From assembly GCA_003221595.1 (NCBI GenBank), contig QHSM01000317.1, positions 1-6,381 on the forward strand: a DNA stretch of 6,381 bases, given 5' to 3'. This document shows, one piece after another, positions 1 to 5,588 of the stretch; the stretch's first letter is position 1; every line of letters starts with the position of its first letter. The translations under genes and the position numbers were made by a program. The notes under the pieces were generated by a model. It was not told where the DNA came from. It made no database searches and saw only the letters and a program-made list of their open reading frames with translations. This DNA is from Candidatus Rokuibacteriota bacterium. GTDB lineage: Bacteria > Methylomirabilota > Methylomirabilia > Rokubacteriales > CSP1-6.

Positions 1-565
1 TGGCCGCGTGCACGGCGCGGGCGACCAGCTCCTTTCCGACGCCGCTCTCGCCCGTCACCAGCACGTTGCTCGACGTGCGCGCCGCCAGCGCGATCTGCTC
101 GCGCACGGCCCGGATCGCGTCGCTTTCCCCCACCAGCGTGTGGCCGGCCGCGGGTGGCTGCAGCGCCCGCCGCACGAGCCCGTCCTTCCAGATCGTCTCC
201 CGATACTGGAGCAGGCGCTGCACTCGCTCTTTGAGAACGTCGACCGAGAACGGCTTTTCGAGGTAGTCGCACGCCCCGCGACGAAGGGCGGTGATCGCCG
301 TCTCGAGCGCGGCGTACGCGGTCATCACGATGACCGACGCCCGCGGATTCAACAACCGCGAGCGCTCGAGCAGATCGAGCCCGTTGAGCCCGGGCATCAC
401 GATGTCGGTGACGATGACGTCGAAGTCCTGCTCCTCGAAGCGCGTCAGGGCCTCCTCGCCGCTTCCCGCCGTCGCGACGCTATAGCCCTCGGCCGCCAGG
501 GACCAGGTCAGGATGTCCTGGATCGCGGGCTCGTCGTCTACTACGAGGATTGACGCGGTTGCCAC
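1..565 (-). CDS. NtrC-family sigma-54-dependent response regulator, N-terminal part (runs off left edge)
   Basis: The reverse strand reads a receiver domain followed by the start of an AAA+ sigma-54 activator domain; the gene is cut by the window edge after 188 codons. With the GTG at 565 as residue 1, acidic-pocket residues D10 and D11 sit in ILVVDDEP. The phospho-acceptor is D54 in VTDIVMPG, the switch residues are T82 and Y101, and the conserved lysine is K104 in YLEKPF; this spacing is the same as in NtrC. A linker leads to LVGESDAI at about 144-151, and the Walker A GESGVGKE is at 172-179. By family, phosphorylation by a sensor kinase would let it drive sigma-54 RNA polymerase open-complex formation; the kinase and target genes are not visible. 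The GTG at 565 is preferred over the in-frame GTG at 574 because AAGG ends 8 nt upstream of it, whereas for 574 that AAGG abuts the codon. The GAFTGA loop and the DNA-binding domain lie outside the window, so activator function is inferred from domain order. Confidence 0.93.
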   Translation of the reverse strand, partial: MATASILVVDDEPAIQDILTWSLAAEGYSVATAGSGEEALTRFEEQDFDVIVTDIVMPGLNGLDLLERSRLLNPRASVIVMTAYAALETAITALRRGACDYLEKPFSVDVLKERVQRLLQYRETIWKDGLVRRALQPPAAGHTLVGESDAIRAVREQIALAARTSSNVLVTGESGVGKELVARAVHAA

Positions 566-646
566 GTGGGTCACCTTCAGTCTCAACGCCGCAGCTGATG
601 CTGCGGGACATCCGGTCCTGGCGGGCACGTCCCACCCGACGGGGCC

Positions 647-681
647 GAGCACACCTCGTGAGGCACCGAACACAGGTGCTC
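647..681 (-). repeat. Inverted repeats in the leader of the response regulator gene
   Basis: In the predicted 5' leader, GAGCAC (647-652) can pair with GTGCTC (676-681). A competing inner hairpin pairs GCACC (663-667) with GGTGC (675-679) around a 7-nt loop. The two pairings use overlapping bases, so they exclude each other in the transcript. This could be a simple mRNA structure or an attenuator-like switch; no known riboswitch class is recognised and no U-tract follows. Confidence 0.3.
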
Positions 682-700
682 CGCTCGGGCGGACTCTAAC

Positions 701-730
701 ACAATAGCGCGCCCCGTCACCATCGTTCAA
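701..730 (-). promoter_or_regulatory. Sigma70-type promoter for the response regulator
   Basis: On the minus strand a -35 box TTGAAC (730-725) is separated by 18 bp from a -10 box TATTGT (706-701). The -35 box matches four or five of six consensus positions and the -10 box has the key TA and final T. Transcription would start near 694, giving a leader of about 130 nt before the GTG at 565. This is a sequence match only. Confidence 0.5.
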
Positions 731-840
731 GGGGCGGAAAGTGAAAATACATCAACTGCGATGAGACCTTGTCAGATCCCGGACAGTGCAGGATTTGCCC
801 TGTGGTGAAAAACGATGCAGTCGCGAAATCGGTCCGCCCA

Positions 841-862
841 AAACCTGAAGAAAACCTGAAGC
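841..862. repeat. Perfect 11-bp tandem direct repeat
   Basis: The unit AAAACCTGAAG occurs twice back to back at 841-851 and 852-862. The 11-bp period is close to one helical turn, so both copies face the same side of the DNA. It lies upstream of the response-regulator promoter and downstream of the VOC gene hairpin, where its minus-strand copy supplies T-runs. It may be a tandem protein-binding site or a slippage duplication. Confidence 0.6.
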
Positions 863-897
863 TTTGACCCGGCGGTGTCCGAATCTGAGCACCGCCC
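851..897 (-). terminator. Possible terminator hairpin downstream of the VOC gene
   Basis: A perfect 7-bp stem, GGCGGTG paired with CACCGCC (891-897 and 872-878 on the plus strand), has a 12-nt loop and begins 17 nt after the VOC stop codon. Reading on in the minus direction, short T-runs follow only after about 15 nt, inside the tandem repeat. The arrangement fits the end of the hpnR-Lin0512-VOC block, but the spacing from stem to T-run is poor for a classical intrinsic terminator. Confidence 0.4.
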
Positions 898-913
898 AAG
901 TCTGGCCGGCCCG

Positions 914-1384
914 TCAGGACGTCGTCAGGCCGCGCCGCGCGAGCTCGCCTTCGAGATCGAGCTCGGTCGTCCTGATCGAGACGCCGCCGGGCACCGTCCA
1001 GAAGATCTCGAACTCGAGCCCGTCAGGATCCTTCGCGTACAGGGAGAGGCTGACGCCGTGGTTGGACGAGCCGACGAGCGCGCCCGCGTCGATGAGCCGC
1101 TGACGCGCCCGCGCCAGGTCGGTGAGGTCGCCGACTTCCCACGCCGAGTGGTACATGCGCGCCACGCGCTCGTCGGGCCGCGAGACGCCGGTCTGCTCGA
1201 ACAGGCCGAGATGATGGTCGTCCGCGGTGCCGGGGATGGTGAGGAAGGCCGCGTTGGGATAGCGTCGCTTCACCTCGAAGCCGACGACGTCGCAGTAGAA
1301 GCGCACGCTGCGCTCGACGTTCGACACCCACAAAACCAGGTGCTGCAGTCGCTTGAGGCCCGTTCCGGTCGTCGTGGCGCTTAT
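914..1384 (-). CDS. VOC-superfamily (glyoxalase/extradiol dioxygenase fold) protein with apparent ATA start
   Basis: About 156 residues forming one vicinal-oxygen-chelate unit of paired beta-alpha-beta-beta-beta modules. Counting from the ATA at 1384, the first strand is LQHLVLWV with H15, followed by the helix VERSVRFY and GFEV. HHLGLFEQ (H57, H58) and MYHSAWEV (H79) open the second half, and DPDGLEFEIFW carries E124 and E126 near the end. H15, H79 and E126 are the likely metal ligands, as in related dioxygenases and glyoxalases; the substrate cannot be read from sequence. There is no ATG/GTG/TTG at the expected start: ATA overlaps the TAA of the Lin0512 gene (ATAA) and lies exactly 8 nt after GGAG. 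The nearest normal start is GTG at 1432, which adds 16 non-conserved residues, lies deeper in the upstream gene and lacks a ribosome site. Translation is probably coupled to Lin0512. Domain assignment is secure; start and substrate are not. Confidence 0.85.
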   Translation of the reverse strand: MSATTTGTGLKRLQHLVLWVSNVERSVRFYCDVVGFEVKRRYPNAAFLTIPGTADDHHLGLFEQTGVSRPDERVARMYHSAWEVGDLTDLARARQRLIDAGALVGSSNHGVSLSLYAKDPDGLEFEIFWTVPGGVSIRTTELDLEGELARRGLTTS

Positions 1385-1722
1385 CGCTCTGGCTCCGATG
1401 GGTAGTCGACGCTGACCGTGATGGCCACGCACGCGATGAGCGTGTCGGAGCCGGCGCGGAGACCGCCGTTGACGGCGCGGACGGTCACCTCGCCGTGCGG
1501 GAGCTCGCGACGGACGACGTCGAGCTTGACCGAGTCCGGATCGGGTACGCCGACGGTCACGTCGACCAGCATCCGCCCGCCGCGCTCGCGGACTTCCTGA
1601 AAGAGGGGCAGGCTCGAGTGCCGGATCGCGTCCGACACCGCGCGACAGGCCGCCTTGGTGGCATCGCGCCCGTGCACGTCGACACCCATCCCGAACTCGT
1701 GAACTTGCGGCTTTGGGCTCAC
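1381..1722 (-). CDS. Lin0512-family conserved protein of unknown function
   Basis: A 113-residue protein recognised as the Lin0512 family by EFGMGVDVHGRD at residues 9-20, followed by TKAACRAVSDAIRHSSLP and a C-terminal half with VDVTVGVPDP and AVNGGLRAGSD. Its length matches the family, which is small, soluble and uncharacterised; no signal peptide or membrane segment is visible. GTG at 1722 is a strong start, with GGAGG six bases upstream. It begins 46 nt after the hpnR-like stop and its TAA overlaps the apparent start of the VOC gene, so the three are probably one transcript. The spaced conserved residues G11, G13, D15, H17 and D20 suggest a binding or catalytic site, but no activity is claimed. 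Recognition is from memory of the family motif, without a database search. Confidence 0.85.
   Translation of the reverse strand: MSPKPQVHEFGMGVDVHGRDATKAACRAVSDAIRHSSLPLFQEVRERGGRMLVDVTVGVPDPDSVKLDVVRRELPHGEVTVRAVNGGLRAGSDTLIACVAITVSVDYPSEPER
1393..1396 (-). promoter_or_regulatory. Ribosome-binding site that decides the VOC gene start
   Basis: GGAG on the minus strand lies exactly 8 nt before the ATA at 1384-1382, within the last codons of the Lin0512 gene. The upstream GTG at 1432 has no comparable motif. Confidence 0.5.
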
Positions 1723-1768
1723 CCCTCACCTCCGCGCGATCTGGTCACCGCCACGCCGCCGGCGTCCG

Positions 1769-3313
1769 CTACTCGCTCGTTCCCATCCGCGTGGCCTCGA
1801 CGAACTGCTCGGTCGCGTCGTCGATGGCCCGACCGGAGCGGCCACGCGCATTCAGCACGTACAGCTTTTGGGGATCGATCGTCGCCTTCGGTGGCGGCGG
1901 CAGCTTCATCTCGTAGGTGACCGGACGGCTGTGATCGGCGAGCATCAGCGCCGGATTGTACACCGAGTTGAACTTCCAGAGGCTCCGGACGAAGTTCGTC
2001 TGTCCGCGCGCGAGCTGTCCGGCGACGGTCGATACCAGACCGCGGAACGCGGCCCACCCGAGGTGCTTGGTGGCGAGCACCCGCTGCGTCTTGATCAGCT
2101 CCGCGTAGAACTCGGGCAGCGGCAGCTTGGTCGGCAGGACGGCGTGCTGGATGTCGTAGAGGCGATAGTCGCGCGTGTGGACCCGACGCGCCTCCGTGTG
2201 CCACGTCTCGGTGCCCGGGTAGGGTGTGTTGACCGAGATGTTCACGATCTCGGGAATCTCCAGGCACCACTGGCGGACCACCGCGAACCGCTCGCGGTCC
2301 CACTCGGGATCGGCGATCAGGTTGATGGCGACCATGATGCCGAGCGAGCGCGCGAACTCGAGAGCCTCGAAGGCTTTCCCGAGGGAAATCCGCTTGCGGT
2401 ACTTGCGCAGGCCTTCCTCGTCGATGGCCTCGAGCCCGAGGAACATGTACCGGAGCCCGAGGCGTGTCCAGAACTTGAAGACCTCGCGATTGCGCAGAAG
2501 AACGTCGCCGCGCGTCTCGAGATAGTACTGCTTGCGGATTCCGCGGCGCGCGATGGCCTCGCCGATCTCGAAGCCGTGCCTGGCCTGCACGAAGGCCACG
2601 TCGTCGACGATGAACACGCCGGGCTCCTTGAAGGAGGCCAGATCGTCGACCGCCCGCTCCGGGCTGACCACGCGGTAGCTCCGGCCGTAGAACGTCCACG
2701 CGCTGCAGAACGAGCAGTCCCAGGGGCAGCCGCGGGCGAACTCGATCGACGCGCACGGATCGAGGGTGCCGAGAAAATACCGCCGCCGATGCCGGAGCAG
2801 GTCCCGCGCCGGCATGAGCGTGTCGAGATTCTCGATCAGGCCCGGGGCCGGCCCCTCGCCGTCGAGGGTGCGGACGCCGGCCACCTTGGCGACCGCGCGG
2901 CGATCGTGCTCGACGGCCTCGAGCAGCTCGGCCACCGAGGCTTCGCCCTCGCCCTTCAGGATGCAATCGATGGCGCCGCCGGCGTGCTCGAGGAATTCCT
3001 GCGCGATGAACGACGCGCTGTGGCCGCCCACGAACACGAAGGTGTCGGGGCGCCGCGCGCGAGTCAGCTTCGCGAGATCGACGATCTCCGGAACGTTCGC
3101 CAGGTAGTTGCAGGAGAAGGCCACCACGTCCGGCTGCCACTCGTCGAGGAGCCGCAGGTAGTCCTTGTGCGTCTCGGCCTGCAGATCGATCAGCTGCACC
3201 TGGTGGCCGGCGCGGCGAACGGCCGCGGCGACCAGCTCGAGCCCCAGGGGCTCGAGCCGCAAATAGATCTTCGTGTACATCAGGGGACCGGGATGAACCG
3301 CTAGGAATCGAAT
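1769..3313 (-). CDS. hpnR: B12-binding radical SAM protein, probable hopanoid C-3 methylase HpnR, with apparent ATT start
   Basis: About 514 residues if translation starts at the ATT at 3313. The N-terminal half is a cobalamin-binding-type domain (VHPGPLMYTKIYLRLEPLG, then DVVAFSCNYLANVPEI and FVGGHSAS). It is followed by a radical SAM core with the CX3CX2C cluster motif in RGCPWDCSFCSAW (C196, C200, C203), then FIVDDVAF and YMFLGLEAID. The C-terminal region has NTPYPGTETW. HpnR adds a methyl group at C-3 of hopanoids, using SAM and cobalamin; the overall pattern and the CSAWTFYGR stretch are what I recall for HpnR, so the symbol rests on recognition. Another class-B radical SAM methylase is the alternative. 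The only normal start, ATG at 3280, lacks a ribosome site and drops eleven residues (RFLAVHPGPL region) belonging to the first strand. The ATT sits 8 nt after GGAGG (3326-3322), and a stop lies upstream at 3349. It follows phoD by 58 nt; no other hopanoid gene is in the window. Confidence 0.8.
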   Translation of the reverse strand: MRFLAVHPGPLMYTKIYLRLEPLGLELVAAAVRRAGHQVQLIDLQAETHKDYLRLLDEWQPDVVAFSCNYLANVPEIVDLAKLTRARRPDTFVFVGGHSASFIAQEFLEHAGGAIDCILKGEGEASVAELLEAVEHDRRAVAKVAGVRTLDGEGPAPGLIENLDTLMPARDLLRHRRRYFLGTLDPCASIEFARGCPWDCSFCSAWTFYGRSYRVVSPERAVDDLASFKEPGVFIVDDVAFVQARHGFEIGEAIARRGIRKQYYLETRGDVLLRNREVFKFWTRLGLRYMFLGLEAIDEEGLRKYRKRISLGKAFEALEFARSLGIMVAINLIADPEWDRERFAVVRQWCLEIPEIVNISVNTPYPGTETWHTEARRVHTRDYRLYDIQHAVLPTKLPLPEFYAELIKTQRVLATKHLGWAAFRGLVSTVAGQLARGQTNFVRSLWKFNSVYNPALMLADHSRPVTYEMKLPPPPKATIDPQKLYVLNARGRSGRAIDDATEQFVEATRMGTSE

Positions 3314-3321
3314 GGCTCGGG

Positions 3322-3326
3322 CCTCC
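3322..3326 (-). promoter_or_regulatory. Ribosome-binding site that decides the hpnR start
   Basis: GGAGG on the minus strand lies exactly 8 nt before the ATT at 3313-3311. No other start-like codon is at a usable distance from it, and the internal ATG at 3280 has only C-rich sequence (CCCGGTCCCCTG) in front. It therefore argues for initiation at ATT, or for an ATG misread as ATT. Confidence 0.6.
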
Positions 3327-3336
3327 AGTGCGCCTA

Positions 3337-3354
3337 TTGTCCCTCGTTAGACAA
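3337..3354. repeat. Short inverted repeat between phoD and hpnR
   Basis: TTGTC (3337-3341) and GACAA (3350-3354) form a 5-bp inverted repeat with an 8-bp spacer in the 58-bp gap, 11 bp upstream of the hpnR ribosome-binding site. It could be an operator half-site pair or chance; no confident promoter was identified in this gap. Confidence 0.2.
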
Positions 3355-3371
3355 GCGACTGCTCGGAAAGA

Positions 3372-4967
3372 CTACGCGCGGATGGCACCGGGCCGCCCAT
3401 CTTCGACGACAAACGTCGCCAGGGTGTCGACCTCCGCGGTCGGCCGCGTGACATTGCGTACCGTCCTCAGGTCGGCGCGCAGCCGCTCGCGCGTGATCTC
3501 CATGCGCACGTAGCCCCGCCGGGTACCGTTGCCGAGACGGATGTGAGGATTGTCGGCCAGCAGCGCGTCGACCTCCGCCTGCGGGCGCCGGAACTGCGAC
3601 GTGATGGAGGTGCCGACGAACTCGGTGGCCACGACCGGCGAGCGCGGGTCATCGAAGTCGGGCTTGAGGTCGGTCACCCAGAACGAATGCACGTCGCCAC
3701 CCAGCACGACCGGATTCGCGGGCTTTCGCTGGCCGATGTACTCGAGCAGGCGACGGCGGGCCGCCGGGTAGCCGTCCCATCCGTCGGTCCAGAACTTCTG
3801 GCCCGGGCCGGGCTTCCGATCGAGCTGGGCCATCAGGGTCTGCTGGGCGATGACGTTCCAGCGAGCGGTCGAGTGGCCGAGGCCGTCCATGAGCCAGCGC
3901 TCCTGCTGGTCGCCAAACATGGTGATGCGTGGATCGAGCCGCTCCTGGCAGTCCTCGACGACGTTCGCGCCTCCGCGGCCCGGCGCGGCGCACGGCTGGT
4001 GCGATCGATGCTGGCGGTCGTCGACCAGGATGATGTCCGCGAGGCGGCCGAACCCGACGCGTGTGTAGATCCGCATGTTGGGCCCCTGCGGCACCATCTG
4101 GCTCGGGAGCGGCATGTGCTCGTAGTAAGCCCTGTACGCGGCGGCGCGGCGCTGCAGAAACCGCTCCGGCGGATCGAGATACTCCGAGCGGTCGTTGGCA
4201 TAATCGTTCTGGACCTCGTGGTCGTCCCAGGTGCAGAGCCACGGGTAGGTCGCGTGCGCCGCCTGGAGGTCGGGGTCGCTCTTGTACAGCGCGTGCCGGA
4301 TCCGGTATTCGTCGAGCGTCTTCGGCTCCGGCGCGCCGTGCGCCCGGACGAGGTTCGCGCCCCACGAGGATTCGTAGATGTAGTCGCCGACGTGGATGAT
4401 CAGGTCGAGGTCGTCCTTGAGCATGTGGCGATACGCGACGAAGTAGCCCTGCTCGTATTGCTGGCAGGAGGCGAAGGCGAAGCGGAGGCGGTCGCTGTCG
4501 GCGTTCGCGGCCGGCGCGGTCCGCGTGCGGCCGATGCCGCTCACCTCGCCGCCCACGCGGAAGCGGTACCAGTACCACCGGGCGGGCTCGAGCTGATCGA
4601 CCTCGACGTGGACCGCGTGCGCCCACGCAGGCGTCGCGCTCGCGACGCCCCGCCGGACCACCTGGCTCATGCGATCGTCGGTCGCCACCTCCCACTCGAC
4701 AGAGATCGCGTCGGGCGGCATGCCGCCGCCGGGCGCTGAGGGGGTTGGAGCCAGGCGGGTCCAGAGAACCACTCCGTTCGGCGAGGGATAGCCGGAGGCG
4801 ACGCCGAGCGTGAACGGCGGCGCGGCGAGCCTGGGCTGAGCGCCCGCGCGCCGGATGGGAGCTGGAGCGAGGGATGAGCCGCCCAGCGCAAGCGCGCCGG
4901 CCAGAAACCGACGGCGGCCGACACGCCGGGCGGTCGATTCCGTCCCGGACGACCGAAGCGACGCCAC
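3372..4967 (-). CDS. phoD: PhoD-type alkaline phosphatase/phosphodiesterase, Tat-exported
   Basis: About 531 residues from GTG at 4967. Residues 14-24 hold a twin-arginine signal (RRVGRRRFLAG) followed by a hydrophobic stretch and a likely cleavage after AGA near 41-43, so a folded, metal-loaded enzyme is exported by Tat. A PhoD N-terminal beta-sandwich segment (FTLGVASGYP, VVLWTRLAP) precedes the metallophosphatase core. Core landmarks are FASCQQYEQG with C168 (the matching cysteine binds iron in Bacillus PhoD), HVGDYIYE with D195, CTWDDHEVQNDY with D248, D249 and H250, and LGGDVHSFW with D425 and H427. All metal ligands seem present, so it is probably active on phosphate esters or diesters in the periplasm. 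Length is normal. A longer TTG start at 5060 would put coding sequence through a terminator hairpin and bury the Tat signal, so it is rejected. A promoter lies immediately upstream. The end is 58 nt before hpnR with no clear terminator, so read-through is possible. Confidence 0.93.
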   Translation of the reverse strand: MASLRSSGTESTARRVGRRRFLAGALALGGSSLAPAPIRRAGAQPRLAAPPFTLGVASGYPSPNGVVLWTRLAPTPSAPGGGMPPDAISVEWEVATDDRMSQVVRRGVASATPAWAHAVHVEVDQLEPARWYWYRFRVGGEVSGIGRTRTAPAANADSDRLRFAFASCQQYEQGYFVAYRHMLKDDLDLIIHVGDYIYESSWGANLVRAHGAPEPKTLDEYRIRHALYKSDPDLQAAHATYPWLCTWDDHEVQNDYANDRSEYLDPPERFLQRRAAAYRAYYEHMPLPSQMVPQGPNMRIYTRVGFGRLADIILVDDRQHRSHQPCAAPGRGGANVVEDCQERLDPRITMFGDQQERWLMDGLGHSTARWNVIAQQTLMAQLDRKPGPGQKFWTDGWDGYPAARRRLLEYIGQRKPANPVVLGGDVHSFWVTDLKPDFDDPRSPVVATEFVGTSITSQFRRPQAEVDALLADNPHIRLGNGTRRGYVRMEITRERLRADLRTVRNVTRPTAEVDTLATFVVEDGRPGAIRA

Positions 4968-4976
4968 GACGAACGA

Positions 4977-5005
4977 AGAATAGACGTCTCGCGGCCGGAG
5001 AACAA
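4977..5005 (-). promoter_or_regulatory. Sigma70-type promoter of phoD, possibly giving a near-leaderless transcript
   Basis: On the minus strand TTGTTC (5005-5000) and TATTCT (4982-4977) are separated by 17 bp. Transcription would begin about 6-8 nt downstream, within a few bases of the GTG at 4967. No Shine-Dalgarno sequence precedes that GTG, which fits leaderless or nearly leaderless initiation. Confidence 0.45.
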
Positions 5006-5025
5006 GAAACTCGTTCAGCGAGGAC

Positions 5026-5051
5026 GGGGCATCCCGCGGATGGGACGCCCC
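5026..5051 (-). terminator. Terminator-like hairpin after the small secreted-protein gene
   Basis: A 10-bp stem (5042-5051 with 5026-5035, one G-U pair in the minus-strand RNA) closes a 6-nt loop and starts 13 nt after the stop codon of the secreted-protein gene. Downstream, a small CTCG/CGAG hairpin is followed by TTTCTTGTTC, which also forms the -35 box of the phoD promoter. The main stem has no immediate T-run, so Rho-independent action is probable rather than certain. Confidence 0.55.
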
Positions 5052-5063
5052 GCCACGCAAAGG

Positions 5064-5588
5064 TCAGCTGCGCACGTAGACCGTCTTCATGGCGCGGTCG
5101 CCATGCGGGCTTTGCATCGTGGTGTCGATCGTCAGGGTCCGGCCGTCCGGCGAAAGCGTCCAGACGGACTGCCGGGACATCGTGCGGTCGCCCGCCTCGC
5201 TCTTCTTCACGTGCACGCGGGTGAGGACCAGCCGATCGCCCTCGAAGGCCGCGCGGGTCACGACTTCGCCGCGGTAGCCACGGCGGGTCTGGTCGGTCCC
5301 GTCCGTGAGGTAGGTGTCGGTCATGGAGCGCTCGCGGGTACCCGTGGTCATGATCCGGGTGACCTTCAGCGTGCTGCCATGCTGGTCGACCACCAGCTTG
5401 ACGTCGGGCGGCTGCGGCGGCTGCGCCTGCGGGTCGGGCTGGCTTCGGCCCTCGTGCCTGGGAAACTGGCTCTGCGCGCGGTCGAGCGTCCAGGCGCCCG
5501 TGAACTGCGGCTCTGCCCGCGCGGCGACCGCGCCGATCCCGAGCAGGAGCATTGTCATGGTGGCGATCGTCCGTTTGAACCCTCTCAT
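5064..5588 (-). CDS. Small secreted protein of unknown function
   Basis: A 174-residue protein that I do not recognise as a named family. Residues 1-25 are a clear Sec signal peptide: positive MRGFKR, a hydrophobic core with MLLLGIGAVA, and a signal-peptidase site after ARA (A25). There is no lipobox cysteine. The mature part begins with FTGAWTLDRAQSQF (29-42), a pattern typical of short beta-rich secreted proteins that open with a G-x-W-x-L-D-x-x-x-S motif. A Pro/Gln-rich linker (about 51-61) follows, then a beta-rich region of alternating charged and hydrophobic residues ending in a predicted strand, AMKTVYVRS. No catalytic motif or cysteine pair is evident. ATG at 5588 is well supported: AAGGAGGAGG ends a few bases upstream. 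It sits upstream of phoD but is separated from it by a hairpin and a new promoter, so the two are probably separate transcripts. It could bind a lipid or other small ligand in the periplasm; that is speculation. Confidence 0.85.
   Translation of the reverse strand: MRGFKRTIATMTMLLLGIGAVAARAEPQFTGAWTLDRAQSQFPRHEGRSQPDPQAQPPQPPDVKLVVDQHGSTLKVTRIMTTGTRERSMTDTYLTDGTDQTRRGYRGEVVTRAAFEGDRLVLTRVHVKKSEAGDRTMSRQSVWTLSPDGRTLTIDTTMQSPHGDRAMKTVYVRS

Larger units (their letters stand above)
566..913. other. Intergenic region between the VOC gene and the response regulator
   Basis: About 350 bases without a convincing gene. The part from roughly 730 to 870 is visibly richer in A/T than the surrounding coding DNA, as expected for a control region. 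It holds a possible terminator for the upstream VOC gene (872-897), an 11-bp tandem repeat (841-862), a sigma70-like promoter firing toward the response regulator (701-730) and a potentially folded leader (647-681). A 60-codon minus-strand reading frame here (899-717) has no recognisable domain, start context or ribosome site and is not called. Confidence 0.7.

Noticed and set aside
8..553. 181-codon plus-strand reading frame at the left end
   Set aside because: It is the complement of the response regulator, whose receiver and Walker A motifs are clear on the minus strand.
780..830. Possible sigma-54 promoter (GG...GC) upstream of the response regulator
   Set aside because: The closest match, around GGGCAAATCCTGC on the minus strand, has 8 or 9 rather than 10 bases between GG and GC and a poor surrounding consensus.
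717..899. 60-codon minus-strand small ORF in the intergenic region
   Set aside because: No ribosome site, no recognisable motif, and it covers the tandem repeat and promoter region.
1719..3140. 473-codon minus-strand reading frame overlapping hpnR in another frame
   Set aside because: Arg/Pro/Gly-rich translation without domains; it is the alternative frame of hpnR.
1868..3304. 478-codon plus-strand reading frame antisense to hpnR
   Set aside because: It is a complement shadow with no recognisable motif, and the minus-strand radical SAM protein is unmistakable.
3543..4739. 398-codon plus-strand reading frame antisense to phoD
   Set aside because: Its translation is low-complexity (Arg, Val, Asp, Leu rich), as expected from the complement of a GC-rich gene. 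The opposite strand encodes an intact PhoD with all its motifs.
4968..5060. Longer phoD start at TTG 5060
   Set aside because: The extension would be encoded by the terminator hairpin and promoter, has no ribosome site, and would place about 45 residues before the Tat motif.
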